A stretch of DNA of 64,000 nt from JAGDZR01 sp049115695 (GCA_049115695.1 JAGDZR010000020.1:182957-246956), one strand, 5' to 3'; positions 51,603-61,600 are shown, numbered from the stretch's first letter. Made by a program: numbers and translations. Notes: generated by a model from the sequence alone, not told the origin.

Positions 51603-51633
51603 TTGAAAATCACGCAAAAATATGGTAATTTTG
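51603..51633 (+). promoter_or_regulatory. Bacteroidota-type promoter of the glycogen-synthase-like gene
   Basis: TTG at 51603-51605, 20 nt, then TAATTTTG at 51626-51633 (TAnnTTTG match). The start at 51672 is 38 nt later. Confidence 0.5.
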
Positions 51634-51671
51634 TCCCGCTTTTTGGATATGCCTCATAAATAACAATATAT

Positions 51672-52484
51672 ATGTCAAATTACAGAATCCTTTACGTAGC
51701 AAGTGAAATTAATCCCTTTTTGAAAACATCAGAAGTGGCAGATTTCGTGAGAAGCTTGCCTCAGGCAATGCAGGAGAAGGGAATGGAGATTAGGATTTTA
51801 GTACCTAGGTTTGGATTGATCAATGAAAGAAAAAATCGACTTCATGAAGTTGTGAGACTTTCAGGCATTAATATAGCTGTTGGTGACGAAGAAAAACCTC
51901 TAGTAATCAAAGTGGCTTCAATTCCGAACGCCAAACTTCAAGTTTACTTTATAGACAATGAAGACTACTTTCATAGAAAGTCTGTTTTCTTCGATAAGGA
52001 AGATAATTTCTACGAAGACAATGATGAAAGAGCAATTTTCTTTTGTAAAGGCGTTTTAGAAACAGTAAAGAAATTGGGTTGGGCGCCTGACGTAATCCAT
52101 TGCAACGATTGGATGACAAGCTTGATTCCTCTTTATGTAAAATCAACATATAAAAACGATCCGATTTTTAAGGAGTCAAAAACTGTATTTTCTATTCACA
52201 ATAACAAATTCAGCCATAAGTTTGGGGAAGATTTGTTGGACAAGGTGAAAATGATTGACATTGACGATAATATGCTCAATCCGCTGAAGTCCGCAGATTA
52301 CGAAGGATTCATTAAAATCGGAATGGAATACGCGGATGCGATCAATTATGCAGGAGAAGAAACAAGCGAAAGCCTTACCAAGCTTATCGAGGAGATGGAC
52401 AAAAACAAAAGGGTGGACAACTTCTCTAAGGACGAAAATTTTGAAGAGTCCTACTTCAATCTCTACAATGAACTTATTGGATAA
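51672..52484 (+). CDS. half-length GT5 glycogen/starch synthase-like protein
   Basis: A 270-residue protein that matches only the N-terminal Rossmann domain of GT5 glycogen synthases (ILYVASEINPFLKTSEVADF at the start, CNDWMTSLIPLYVKS near 145). The C-terminal half, which holds the glucosyl-donor site, is absent. The usual KTGGL motif reads KTSEVA. So it is unlikely to be a working synthase and may have a regulatory or scaffold role. This form is often found beside panC and DUF4270 genes in Bacteroidota. It overlaps the DUF4270 gene by 17 nt. Confidence 0.75.
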   Translation: MSNYRILYVASEINPFLKTSEVADFVRSLPQAMQEKGMEIRILVPRFGLINERKNRLHEVVRLSGINIAVGDEEKPLVIKVASIPNAKLQVYFIDNEDYFHRKSVFFDKEDNFYEDNDERAIFFCKGVLETVKKLGWAPDVIHCNDWMTSLIPLYVKSTYKNDPIFKESKTVFSIHNNKFSHKFGEDLLDKVKMIDIDDNMLNPLKSADYEGFIKIGMEYADAINYAGEETSESLTKLIEEMDKNKRVDNFSKDENFEESYFNLYNELIG

Positions 52485-53736
52485 AACAATTTCCGGGCTC
52501 ATATTGGTATGGGCCCTGAGTTTGTTGATGAGTTGCGAGGATACTACTTCTGGATTGGAGGTAGAAATCGCCAATAATACAGCGGTCAAGTATGTCGAGC
52601 TTGAGCTTCCTATGACAAATGTGCTCATTGACAGCTTACGTACGGATCATGGTAGTTCAATTGTTATTGGAAATAGCGAACATGAGCTCTTCGGGTCATT
52701 ATATGCAGAATCATATGCTGAGTTTCAATTTGACTCTGGTTCAGTGATCTCGGATACAGCACGATTTGATTCACTTATTCTCAATTTCACGATTGATGAT
52801 ATTGTGGGTGGTGAAGGGATGTTGCTGGAATTTGCTGTGATCCCTCTCGAAGATGAACTTGTGCCAACTGCGGTTTATTTGTCGTCGAGGCAACTGTCGA
52901 TTACTAATAGGGTCGCAAAAACGACCATTTCTCAAGTAATGAGTTCAGAGGACACCTTACTGACTTCCAAAGAAGATCTGTGGGGGAAATCTATTTTCGC
53001 TGAAATGAAAGGCTTATCGTCCTCAGAGGTTAGTGGTTATAGTACGCAAATAGGAATTATACCAACTGACCTCAATGAAGCACTAGTGTCATTCAATATC
53101 AACAGAGGCAATTCAACTTTGAGCTTGTACACTTCGGATGATAGTCTCAACGTGTATATGAGTAGATTGTCTTTAAACAATCTTCATCACACTTATATTG
53201 ATCGAAACCGTAGTGGCTCACAACTTGAGTCTCTTGAGAATTCAGAGGAATTTGAACTGCCAGATTCACAAGTCATCTTGCACCCACTTTACGGAGTAAA
53301 TGCAAAGTTTGATTTAGACCCTTTGAAGGAGTTCATTCAAGAAAATCCGAAAATCGTCATTAACAAAGCAGAATTAGAATTGAATGCGCAACCTTCTAAT
53401 GTTGCACCGATTCAAAATATAGAATACTTCTTTGGCGATGAAACACATGGCATTTTAGGAGACGCCATTTTCAGAGATAGAAGAGAAGCAGGTATTATTT
53501 CTAATAAGGGATTTGTTGAAGGCAATCTTGATCTTCTTATTTCCACTTTGCAAGATCTAAGCTACAGGAGTGATATTTCATTATTTTTTGAAGACTATTA
53601 CCTAACCTATACCCAGGAAAATAAATTTGCAGCAGATGATGTCGTGATCATTAGCAATAAGGATCTTAATCTGAATCAAACAGTTTTTAACCCTACCGGA
53701 ACCAAGGTCAAAGTTTTTTATACGTCGACCAATTAG
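52468..53736 (+). CDS. DUF4270 lipoprotein
   Basis: A 422-residue protein with a lipobox signal (MNLLDKTISGLILVWALSLLMSC, Cys23). The beta-rich rest matches DUF4270 of Bacteroidota, of unknown function. The ATG at 52468 is chosen because a longer frame from 52336 lies inside the upstream gene and has no signal peptide. It lies between the half GT5 gene and glmS. Possibly an outer-membrane or surface lipoprotein. Confidence 0.75.
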   Translation: MNLLDKTISGLILVWALSLLMSCEDTTSGLEVEIANNTAVKYVELELPMTNVLIDSLRTDHGSSIVIGNSEHELFGSLYAESYAEFQFDSGSVISDTARFDSLILNFTIDDIVGGEGMLLEFAVIPLEDELVPTAVYLSSRQLSITNRVAKTTISQVMSSEDTLLTSKEDLWGKSIFAEMKGLSSSEVSGYSTQIGIIPTDLNEALVSFNINRGNSTLSLYTSDDSLNVYMSRLSLNNLHHTYIDRNRSGSQLESLENSEEFELPDSQVILHPLYGVNAKFDLDPLKEFIQENPKIVINKAELELNAQPSNVAPIQNIEYFFGDETHGILGDAIFRDRREAGIISNKGFVEGNLDLLISTLQDLSYRSDISLFFEDYYLTYTQENKFAADDVVIISNKDLNLNQTVFNPTGTKVKVFYTSTN

Positions 53737-53763
53737 ATTAACAACTTTTATCTTTTTTTGCTC

Positions 53764-55602
53764 ATGTGCGGAATTGTTGCTTACCTCGGAGAAAGAGAAG
53801 CCTATCCAATATTGATAAGTGGTCTTCAACGATTAGAATATAGAGGATACGATAGTGCTGGTGTTTGCACCTATGAAACCAACGGATTGAACATCAACAA
53901 AAAGGCTGGTAAAGTAGCAGATCTTGAAAAGTATGTTAGTAAGCAAAAACTGATTGGAAAAATTGGCATTGGTCACACAAGATGGGCGACCCATGGTGAG
54001 CCTAATGATAAAAATGCCCATCCACATCAGTCAGCAAATAGCGAACTGGCTATTATCCACAATGGGATCATAGAAAATTATGAGTCCATCAAAACTGATC
54101 TGATCAACAAAGGATATACCTTCAAAAGTGACACTGACACAGAAGTCATGGTCACCTTTATCGAGGACGTTCAGAAAAACAATGATGTCTCGTTAGTTGA
54201 AGCTGTGAGAATGGCATTGAGTAAGGTAATAGGAGCCTATGCCCTGGTTATCATGTCGAAAGACAATCCAGGCCAACTTATTGCAGCCAGAAAAGGAAGC
54301 CCATTAGTAATTGGCCTTGGTGATGGAGAGTATTTCGTCGCATCTGACGCTACACCAATAGTCGAATACACCAATTCTGTAATCTATTTGAACGATGAGG
54401 AAATGGCCGTAATTACAAAAGACGGCTACACCATTACCGATTTGGCAAATGTCCATCAGTCTCCTTATATACATACCCTTGATCTTGAACTAGAAGCAAT
54501 TGAAAAAGGTGGTTATGAGCATTTCATGCTCAAAGAAATATTCGAACAGCCAACTTCTATAGCTAATTGCATGAGAGGGCGGGTTGATTCTAAGGCAAAC
54601 AAGCTCGTACTGGGCGGCATATTGGATCATCTTGAGTCCTTAGAAAATGCCAATCGCATTATCATTGTTGCTTGTGGAACAAGCTGGCATGCGGGTATTG
54701 TTGCAGAATACATATTTGAAGATCTCTGTCGAATTCCAGTCGAGGTAGAGTATGCCTCAGAGTTCAGATATAGAAATCCAGTCATAAACTCAGGTGACAT
54801 AGTATTTGCGATCTCACAATCTGGAGAAACAGCTGATACTTTAGCTGCATTGGAATTAGCAAAAGAAAAAGGCGCCAAAATATTTGGTATCGTAAATGCG
54901 GTTGGATCATCAATAGCTAGAATAACAGATGCAGGGGCATATCTTCATGCTGGCCCTGAAATTGGCGTTGCATCTACTAAAGCCTTTACTGGTCAAGTAA
55001 CTGTACTGACCATGATTGCACTCAAACTGGCTCGAAAGAAAAAGACAATCACCGAAACCAGGTTTCGGGATCTATTGAATGAACTTCAATTAATCCCAAG
55101 CAAGGTGAAAGAAGCCCTTCGATCAAATGATAAAATTGTCGACATTTCGGAAATGTTCAAGGACTCACCTAATTTCTTGTATTTGGGTAGAGGATATAAT
55201 TTTCCTGTTGCGCTTGAAGGGGCTTTGAAGCTTAAGGAAATAAGTTACATACACGCTGAAGGATATCCTGCAGCAGAGATGAAACATGGGCCTATCGCGC
55301 TTATTGATGACAATATGCCAGCCATATTCATAGCTACCAGGGATAGTTCTTACGACAAAATAGTTTCTAATATTCAAGAAATAAAAGCCAGAAAAGGCAA
55401 AGTAATAGCCATTGTTACAGAAGGTGACGTGCTGATCCCGAAAATGGCTGACTATACAATTGAAGTGCCGGAAACGGATGAGGTCTTGATGCCGCTTGTT
55501 TCCGTCATCCCACTTCAGCTTTTATCATATCACATCGCTGTATTAAGAGGTTGTAATGTTGACCAACCGAGAAATCTTGCAAAATCAGTAACCGTAGAAT
55601 AG
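53764..55602 (+). CDS. glmS: glutamine--fructose-6-phosphate aminotransferase
   Basis: A 612-residue enzyme that makes glucosamine-6-phosphate. The N-terminal glutaminase begins MCGIVAYLG with nucleophile Cys2 (after Met removal Cys1), so the ATG at 53764 is required. Two SIS domains follow, with ACGTSWHAG and SQSGETADT (about 300-350), and the C-terminal end is NLAKSVTVE. It supplies precursors of peptidoglycan and LPS. ridA starts at the next base. Confidence 0.97.
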   Translation: MCGIVAYLGEREAYPILISGLQRLEYRGYDSAGVCTYETNGLNINKKAGKVADLEKYVSKQKLIGKIGIGHTRWATHGEPNDKNAHPHQSANSELAIIHNGIIENYESIKTDLINKGYTFKSDTDTEVMVTFIEDVQKNNDVSLVEAVRMALSKVIGAYALVIMSKDNPGQLIAARKGSPLVIGLGDGEYFVASDATPIVEYTNSVIYLNDEEMAVITKDGYTITDLANVHQSPYIHTLDLELEAIEKGGYEHFMLKEIFEQPTSIANCMRGRVDSKANKLVLGGILDHLESLENANRIIIVACGTSWHAGIVAEYIFEDLCRIPVEVEYASEFRYRNPVINSGDIVFAISQSGETADTLAALELAKEKGAKIFGIVNAVGSSIARITDAGAYLHAGPEIGVASTKAFTGQVTVLTMIALKLARKKKTITETRFRDLLNELQLIPSKVKEALRSNDKIVDISEMFKDSPNFLYLGRGYNFPVALEGALKLKEISYIHAEGYPAAEMKHGPIALIDDNMPAIFIATRDSSYDKIVSNIQEIKARKGKVIAIVTEGDVLIPKMADYTIEVPETDEVLMPLVSVIPLQLLSYHIAVLRGCNVDQPRNLAKSVTVE

Positions 55603-55980
55603 ATGAAAATAATTGAATCAACACAGGCGCCTGAACCTATTGGCCCCTATAGCCAGGCAACCGAAATCAATGGTCTCCTGTTTGTCTCAGGACAAATTGC
55701 CATTGATCGTGAAAACAACAATGAGTTGAAGACAGGATCGATCACTGAAGAGACAGCACAGGTGATGAAGAACATTGGTTTTATCTTAAATCAGGCAGGA
55801 TATAAGTACGCTAATGTTGTAAAATGTTCCATATTTATTAAGAATATGGATGATTTTGCTCTAATTAATTCAAAGTATGGTGAATTCTTCGACCAGAATC
55901 CTCCTGCACGTGAAACTGTTGAGGTGAGTCAACTCCCAAAAAATGTGAATGTGGAAATTTCCTGCATTGCAGCCCTATAG
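55603..55980 (+). CDS. ridA: RidA-family reactive intermediate deaminase
   Basis: A 125-residue trimeric enzyme that hydrolyses reactive 2-aminoacrylate and similar enamines. Motifs are PIGPYSQATE near the N-terminus, the active-site Arg in PARETVEVSQLP (about 105) and the end NVEISCIAAL. It starts immediately after the glmS stop codon and lies before gltX. Confidence 0.9.
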   Translation: MKIIESTQAPEPIGPYSQATEINGLLFVSGQIAIDRENNNELKTGSITEETAQVMKNIGFILNQAGYKYANVVKCSIFIKNMDDFALINSKYGEFFDQNPPARETVEVSQLPKNVNVEISCIAAL

Positions 55981-56007
55981 CAAAATGAATTAGATAAATT
56001 CCCCTAC

Positions 56008-57555
56008 ATGTCAAAAGTAAGAGTCAGGTTTGCTCCCAGTCCTACAGGTGGACTACATATTGGAGGCCTTCGAACAGCATTATTCAATTATTTGTTCGCT
56101 AAAAAGAACAAAGGAGATTTTATCCTCAGAATAGAGGATACAGATCAGTCCAGATTTGTTGAAGGTGCGGAAACATACATAACGAACGCTTTGAAATGGT
56201 GTGGAATTACACCTGATGAAAGCCCAGAAATAGGGGGGCCTCATCAACCCTACCGTCAATCTGAACGCAAAAACATCTATAGAGAATACGCACAACAGCT
56301 AATTGATGAGGGTAAGGCATATTACGCTTTTGATACCCCTGAGGAAATAGATGAGTTGAGAGAAAAATTGAAGGCATCAGGAATGGTGAATCTCAACTAC
56401 AACGCCGCAAGTAGAATGACCATGAAAAACTCTTTGACGCTTTCAAAAGAGGAAGTGGAAAGACGTATAAATAATGGTGATTCTTATGTGGTCCGAGTCA
56501 ATGTACCAGTTAAGGAAGACATTAGGTTTCAGGATTCAATCAGAGATTGGGTGGTTGTTCATTCATCAACGATGGATGACAAGGTAATTTTAAAGTCCGA
56601 TGGTCTACCAACTTACCACCTTGCAAATGTAGTTGATGACCATTTGATGGAAATTACACATGTTATTCGAGGAGAGGAATGGCTTCCTTCTGCACCTCTT
56701 CATGTTCTACTTTACAGATACCTGGGTTGGGAAGATTCAATGCCCCAATTTGCACATCTCCCATTGATCTTAAAACCTGATGGCAATGGAAAATTAAGCA
56801 AGCGTGCTGCAGATAAGGCTGGAATACCAATCTTTCCAATGAAATGGGAAAATCCGGAAACTAAGGAAATCTCAGCTGGTTTTATGGAAGCTGGTTATCT
56901 ACCAAAAGCTCTGGTGAATTTCTTGTCATTGCTGGGCTGGAACCCTGGAACCGAGCAGGAGCTATTTTCAATTGATGAACTTATAGATTCCTTTTCTCTT
57001 GAACGTATTGGTAAATCAGGCACAAAATTCGATATAGAAAAAGCCAAATGGTTCAACCAACAGTACCTGAAGAAAGAGTCTGATGAGTCACTTGCCTCGA
57101 TAGTTATGCAAGAGCTTTCGCAGGAGCACAATATCGAGGCGGATTCCAATACTTGTTTAGGAATCGTTGAGCTTTTAAAAGAACGAGTTACATTTCCTCA
57201 TGAACTTGCTCAAAACGCCCTTTATTTGTTCAAAAGCCCACTTATATTTGATCAAAAGGTGATTCGTAAGAAATGGAATGAAGAAAGTGAAAAAGCACTT
57301 GCCCTCTTTGCTGATGCTCTGAAGTCAGAAGATAGAATTAACTCCGATGATGCAAGAGAACTATTGACAAACAAACTTGAGCAAGAAGGGATCAATCCAG
57401 GAAAAATCATGCAAGTATTGCGCCTTGCCATTACCGGCGCTGGTGGAGGGCCCGATCTGATGGGGATCATAGCCTTAATGGGTCCTAAAAAAGCTGCTAA
57501 CCGAATCTTTGAGTCGATCAATACGTTATCTACTCTAGCAAAAGAGTCAAAATGA
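56008..57555 (+). CDS. gltX: glutamyl-tRNA synthetase
   Basis: A 515-residue class I aminoacyl-tRNA synthetase. The HIGH motif is PSPTGGLHIGGLRTALF (about 9-25), and the KMSKS-like motif is GKLSKRAADK (about 255). The C-terminal helical part binds the anticodon. Length is normal. A small gene overlaps its stop codon by 4 nt. Confidence 0.96.
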   Translation: MSKVRVRFAPSPTGGLHIGGLRTALFNYLFAKKNKGDFILRIEDTDQSRFVEGAETYITNALKWCGITPDESPEIGGPHQPYRQSERKNIYREYAQQLIDEGKAYYAFDTPEEIDELREKLKASGMVNLNYNAASRMTMKNSLTLSKEEVERRINNGDSYVVRVNVPVKEDIRFQDSIRDWVVVHSSTMDDKVILKSDGLPTYHLANVVDDHLMEITHVIRGEEWLPSAPLHVLLYRYLGWEDSMPQFAHLPLILKPDGNGKLSKRAADKAGIPIFPMKWENPETKEISAGFMEAGYLPKALVNFLSLLGWNPGTEQELFSIDELIDSFSLERIGKSGTKFDIEKAKWFNQQYLKKESDESLASIVMQELSQEHNIEADSNTCLGIVELLKERVTFPHELAQNALYLFKSPLIFDQKVIRKKWNEESEKALALFADALKSEDRINSDDARELLTNKLEQEGINPGKIMQVLRLAITGAGGGPDLMGIIALMGPKKAANRIFESINTLSTLAKESK

Positions 57556-57746
57556 GCAAGAAAAAACCTAAAGTACATGAGCAATTGGATGGTCTCGAAA
57601 TTTCAGTAGATGCATTTGGTGAAATCAAGTCTTCGATGAAAATAGAAAAAATCAACGAGTTCCTCAATAAGTCTGTAGTTGATAAAAAACTTAAGGATCG
57701 TAAAGATTTGAATGTCATTCGAGATGAAAATAATGAAGAAAAGTAG
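57552..57746 (+). CDS. small conserved-looking protein after gltX
   Basis: A 64-residue polar protein, MSKKKPKVHEQLDGLEIS at the start, rich in Lys, Glu and Asp, without hydrophobic segments. It overlaps the gltX stop by 4 nt, and the start lies in the ATGA overlap, which supports translation. I do not recognise a family; similar short proteins occur in this place in other Bacteroidota. A function cannot be given. Confidence 0.55.
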   Translation: MSKKKPKVHEQLDGLEISVDAFGEIKSSMKIEKINEFLNKSVVDKKLKDRKDLNVIRDENNEEK

Positions 57747-57758
57747 ATACTGAATATT

Positions 57759-57766
57759 TACTTTTG
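57759..57766 (+). promoter_or_regulatory. -7 element of the dehydrogenase gene
   Basis: TACTTTTG fits TAnnTTTG, 24 nt before the start at 57790, so the dehydrogenase can be transcribed apart from gltX. Confidence 0.4.
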
Positions 57767-57789
57767 TCGCTCATCTTGAAGCCCCAAAA

Positions 57790-58989
57790 ATGAAAATAGG
57801 AATAATTAAAGAAGGAAAAATACCTGTTGATAGAAGAACCCCGCTTACCCCAACCCAGGCCAAAGAAATTATTGACACATTTCCAGAAGTATCTATCGAG
57901 GTGCAAAAAAGTGAAATTCGATGCTTCTCAGATCAAGACTATGCAGATGCTGGAGTAGCAGTTGTTGACAACTGTGATACATGTGATGTATTGCTAGGTG
58001 TTAAAGAAGTACCAATTGATAATCTAATCCCAGATAAGACTTATTTCTTTTTTTCTCACACCATTAAAAAGCAGGAATACAATAAAAGGCTACTTCAAGA
58101 AATACTGAGAAAGAATATCAGACTCATTGATTACGAAACTTTGGCCGACAAGAATGGACGTGTAATTGCCTTCGGAAGATGGGCAGGGATTGTGGGTGCA
58201 TATAACGCCATTTGGGCCTTTGGTATGCGCTATCAACTATTCAATATTCGCCGAGCTCATGAATGTTTTGATTTAAAGGACCTCAAAGCCGAATTGAGCG
58301 ACATTCAACTACCCCCGTTAAAAATTGTGGTTACCGGAGGTGGTAGAGTGGCTAAAGGTGCGATGGAAGTGCTTTATGCCCTAAATCTTAAAAAAGTAAC
58401 GCCAGCGGCTTTCTTAAGTCAAGAATATACTCATCCAGTTTTTGTTCAGCTGAATTCTAGAGATTATCACTATCATGCTGATGGAGATGCTTTCCAAAAA
58501 AAGGAATTCTTTGCTAATCCGGAGAGATTTCATGGCGATTTTGTAAAATATACCAAACCAGCAGATATTTTGATTGCCAGTGCATATTGGGACCCAAATG
58601 CGCCTATCCTTTTTAATCGAAAGCATATGACAAATGGTGAATTTGGAGTTTCTGTAATCGCTGACATAACCTGCGACATTGAAGGATCTATTCCAAGTAC
58701 AATCAGAGCAACTACTATAGATAAGCCTTTATATGACTATGATGCGGAAACTGGCACTGAACAGCCTGCACTTTCTGATGAAGCAAATGTAACAGTCATG
58801 TCGGTTGACAATTTACCTTGTGAACTTCCTAGAGATGCATCTGATAGTTTCGGCCGTCAAATGATTGACAATGTATTGCCTTCGCTAGTTGGCGAAGACG
58901 CTGATGGTATTATCCAAAATGCCACAATAGCTGAAAATGGTCTCCTTACAAAGAGGTACAAATACCTCGAAGATTTTGTGAAAGACTAA
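57790..58989 (+). CDS. saccharopine/lysine-forming dehydrogenase-like protein
   Basis: A 399-residue NAD(P)-binding enzyme of the alanine dehydrogenase/PNT and saccharopine dehydrogenase (LYS1) superfamily. The start KIGIIKEGKIPVDRRTPLTP and the nucleotide loop VVTGGGRVAKGAMEVL near 185-200 are clear. The substrate may be saccharopine, but related enzymes also act on alanine. It stands with its own -7 element, convergent with the head-GIN gene (4-nt overlap). Confidence 0.75.
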   Translation: MKIGIIKEGKIPVDRRTPLTPTQAKEIIDTFPEVSIEVQKSEIRCFSDQDYADAGVAVVDNCDTCDVLLGVKEVPIDNLIPDKTYFFFSHTIKKQEYNKRLLQEILRKNIRLIDYETLADKNGRVIAFGRWAGIVGAYNAIWAFGMRYQLFNIRRAHECFDLKDLKAELSDIQLPPLKIVVTGGGRVAKGAMEVLYALNLKKVTPAAFLSQEYTHPVFVQLNSRDYHYHADGDAFQKKEFFANPERFHGDFVKYTKPADILIASAYWDPNAPILFNRKHMTNGEFGVSVIADITCDIEGSIPSTIRATTIDKPLYDYDAETGTEQPALSDEANVTVMSVDNLPCELPRDASDSFGRQMIDNVLPSLVGEDADGIIQNATIAENGLLTKRYKYLEDFVKD

Positions 58990-59669
58990 TTTCTTCTCTT
59001 TACCGAACTGGCACCTGATGTATTCGCATCCATGACATTCGGATTTCCATAATAATAGACAGAAGTTGCCCCGCTCAAATCAGCCCTTAACGCTTCCTTG
59101 ACAGAGATTGTGGCGTTGCTGGCTCCACTGCCTTTGATGATTGCTTGATTTGAATCAAGCTCACTTGCCCTATATGAGGAAGCTCCACTGATTTCAATGC
59201 TTTGGTTTTCCACCCTACCTGAAATTCGAATCGATGATGCTCCTGAAATCTCTGCCACAAGTTCCTGGGACTGCACCTCAAGATTTACCTTAGACGCTCC
59301 ATTAACGCCTAACGATAGATTACTACTGACCAGCTTATCATCAGATTCTAACTCGCAGGCACCCCCAACTATCAATTCCTCCAATTGGTCAAATGTTATT
59401 CGAACTTTAGTTCGATCAACGCTTCCTTTCCATGAATTTCGTTCAAATTCGACGACCAATCGGTTTCTTTCTATTTTAATCGTTGTACCATCAATTACTT
59501 TTTGATCGCCAGATAGCTCCACACTGTTGCTGCTTCCTTTCAAAAGGACAACCTCAAAAGGACCACTTATTTTGAGAGATTTGAAGTCCTCAACTTCAAA
59601 TGAACGAGTCGACTGACCATGTGCTACAATAGCAACTATCAAGGATAAAATAGAGAATATATTTTTCAT
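58986..59669 (-). CDS. head GIN domain (DUF2807) protein
   Basis: A 227-residue exported protein with a signal peptide (MKNIFSILSLIVAIVAHGQ). The rest is a beta-helix-like repeat series: short strands with SGASS or GASN turns at about 135-220. DUF2807 'head GIN domain' proteins of Bacteroidota are of unknown function, perhaps adhesin-like or cell-surface. The end overlaps the dehydrogenase gene by 4 nt. Confidence 0.82.
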   Translation of the reverse strand: MKNIFSILSLIVAIVAHGQSTRSFEVEDFKSLKISGPFEVVLLKGSSNSVELSGDQKVIDGTTIKIERNRLVVEFERNSWKGSVDRTKVRITFDQLEELIVGGACELESDDKLVSSNLSLGVNGASKVNLEVQSQELVAEISGASSIRISGRVENQSIEISGASSYRASELDSNQAIIKGSGASNATISVKEALRADLSGATSVYYYGNPNVMDANTSGASSVKRRN

Positions 59670-59686
59670 AATACAACACTAAACGA

Positions 59687-59710
59687 AAAAGGGTAACCCG
59701 AAAGTTACCC
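59687..59710 (-). terminator. terminator of rho
   Basis: GGGTAAC and GTTACCC pair around CCGAAA; on the minus strand TTTTTC follows. It lies just after the rho stop at 59750. Confidence 0.75.
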
Positions 59711-59749
59711 TATTCCTAATTTTATTTAAATCGATTAACAGCGCTAGAA

Positions 59750-61399
59750 CTATCCGTTCATAGATACCAAAAATTCTTCGTTATTTCGGGTTCCTTTCAT
59801 CTTGTTAAGCAAAAAGTCCATGGCCTCATTGCTGTTCATGTCAGACATGAATTTTCTAAGAATCCACACTCGACTAAGCATCTCTTTCTCCATCAATAGA
59901 TCTTCTCGTCTGGTTCCTGAGGCAGGCACATCTATTGCAGGGTACACGCGCTTATTAGAAAGTTTTCGATCCAACTGAAGTTCCATGTTCCCCGTTCCTT
60001 TGAATTCTTCAAAGATTACTTCATCCATTTTAGATCCAGTTTCAATCAAAGCTGTGGCGATAATGGTAAGTGAACCTCCATTCTCTACATTTCTTGCAGC
60101 ACCGAAAAATCGCTTTGGTTTGTGAAGTGCATTCGCATCTACACCTCCTGATAAAATCTTGCCAGACGAAGGAACTACAGTATTGTGCGCTCTCGCTAAC
60201 CTTGTAATAGAGTCTAACAAAATAACCACGTCATGGCCACACTCCACCATACGCTTGGCTTTTTCAAGCACGATGTTCGCAACCTTAACATGCTTTTCTG
60301 CCTGCTCGTCAAATGTTGAAGCAACAACTTCTGCTCGAACCGATCTAGCCATATCAGTAACTTCTTCCGGACGTTCATCAATGAGCAAAATCATCAAATA
60401 AACTTCAGGATGATTAGTTGCAATTGCATTTGCAACATTCTTTAGTAAGACAGTTTTTCCTGTCTTTGGCTGAGCTACGATCATTCCCCTTTGTCCCTTA
60501 CCAATTGGAGCAAACATGTCCAATATTCGCGTAGAATAGTTGTCAGGTTTTGTACTCAACTTTAACCTTTCGTTCGGAAAAAGTGGTGTTAGGTATTCAA
60601 AAGCAACTCGATCTCTAATTTCTTCAGTCGTTTTACCATTGACACTTTCAACCTTCAACAACGCAAAATATTTCTCTCCATCTTTTGGAGGTCTTATCTG
60701 TCCATTTACTGTATCTCCAGTCTTTAGACCAAATAACTTTATTTGTGAAGGTGATACGTAAATATCATCTGGAGACGCGAGATAGTTGTAATCGCTGGAT
60801 CTTAAAAACCCATATCCATCCTGCATTATCTCTAGAACACCTTCGTTCTCGATGATTCCTTCAAATTCCTTAATATTCTTTTGATGCTCAGCACGCTTTG
60901 CCCTTGCTTGCTCTCTGGCTTCAGCTTTTTCATCACGTTCCTTGCTATCTCCCTCACGCTTCTCTCGCTTTTCCTTTCTCTCTGGTTTTTCAGGTCTATT
61001 GTCAGGCTTTCTATCCTTAGCTTCTTGAGGCTTACCACTTGGCTTGTCGCTTTGCGGGGTACTTGGTTTATCTGTCCCTTGAAGTTCAATGTCAAGACTC
61101 TCCAATAAATCATCCGATTTAGCTTTCCCGCTATCCTTCGCTACATTCTTTCTCTTTTTCGGCTTTGGCTGTCTCTCCTCCTTTGCAGGCTTATCTACAA
61201 CTTCACCTTTCGGTTCTTTTGCCTCTTTTGAGGCTGCTACCTTTTGCAGCTCACTATCAGGCATGGTGCTCTGATGATCCAAAATACTATAAATAAGATC
61301 TTTTTTTGCTGCTTTCTTTGCGTTTTTGACTCCAAGCTCTTCCGCAATCTCTCTCAATTCGGATAGTAATCTGACACTGAGGTCGTCTAATGTGTACAT
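59750..61399 (-). CDS. rho: transcription termination factor Rho
   Basis: A 549-residue RNA-dependent ATPase. The N-terminal SAP-like part (about 1-45) is followed by a long charged insert (about 45-190, rich in Lys, Glu, Pro and Asp), then the cold-shock-type RNA-binding domain (ENEGVLEIMQDGYGFLRS, about 187-205) and the ATPase with P-loop AQPKTGKTVLL. Inserts of this kind are common in Bacteroidota Rho and may form a disordered RNA-binding or phase-separating region. It is a single gene. Confidence 0.95.
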   Translation of the reverse strand: MYTLDDLSVRLLSELREIAEELGVKNAKKAAKKDLIYSILDHQSTMPDSELQKVAASKEAKEPKGEVVDKPAKEERQPKPKKRKNVAKDSGKAKSDDLLESLDIELQGTDKPSTPQSDKPSGKPQEAKDRKPDNRPEKPERKEKREKREGDSKERDEKAEAREQARAKRAEHQKNIKEFEGIIENEGVLEIMQDGYGFLRSSDYNYLASPDDIYVSPSQIKLFGLKTGDTVNGQIRPPKDGEKYFALLKVESVNGKTTEEIRDRVAFEYLTPLFPNERLKLSTKPDNYSTRILDMFAPIGKGQRGMIVAQPKTGKTVLLKNVANAIATNHPEVYLMILLIDERPEEVTDMARSVRAEVVASTFDEQAEKHVKVANIVLEKAKRMVECGHDVVILLDSITRLARAHNTVVPSSGKILSGGVDANALHKPKRFFGAARNVENGGSLTIIATALIETGSKMDEVIFEEFKGTGNMELQLDRKLSNKRVYPAIDVPASGTRREDLLMEKEMLSRVWILRKFMSDMNSNEAMDFLLNKMKGTRNNEEFLVSMNG

Positions 61400-61600
61400 A
61401 AAAGTGTTACTCGTGGGTATTTGTATATGATTGTGGGATGCAGGTCCTATGAATTATCCCCGCTGGTCTAGAATAGACGCACAATAATAGGAGAATAGCA
61501 TGTTATTCACAAATTAATGATACGATATCTTATTCATTTGTTCCTCTGCTTCGTTTATTTAAATACAACTCCTTTCTTTGCGGCAAAAGAAATCTCAATT

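Noticed and set aside
61503..61511. TTATTCACA DnaA box before serS
   Set aside because: A single relaxed box without others nearby is expected by chance in AT-rich DNA.
61517..61600. N-terminal extension of serS with a hydrophobic start
   Set aside because: The family starts at the coiled-coil arm, at the ATG at 61601; a synthetase would not have a signal-like peptide.
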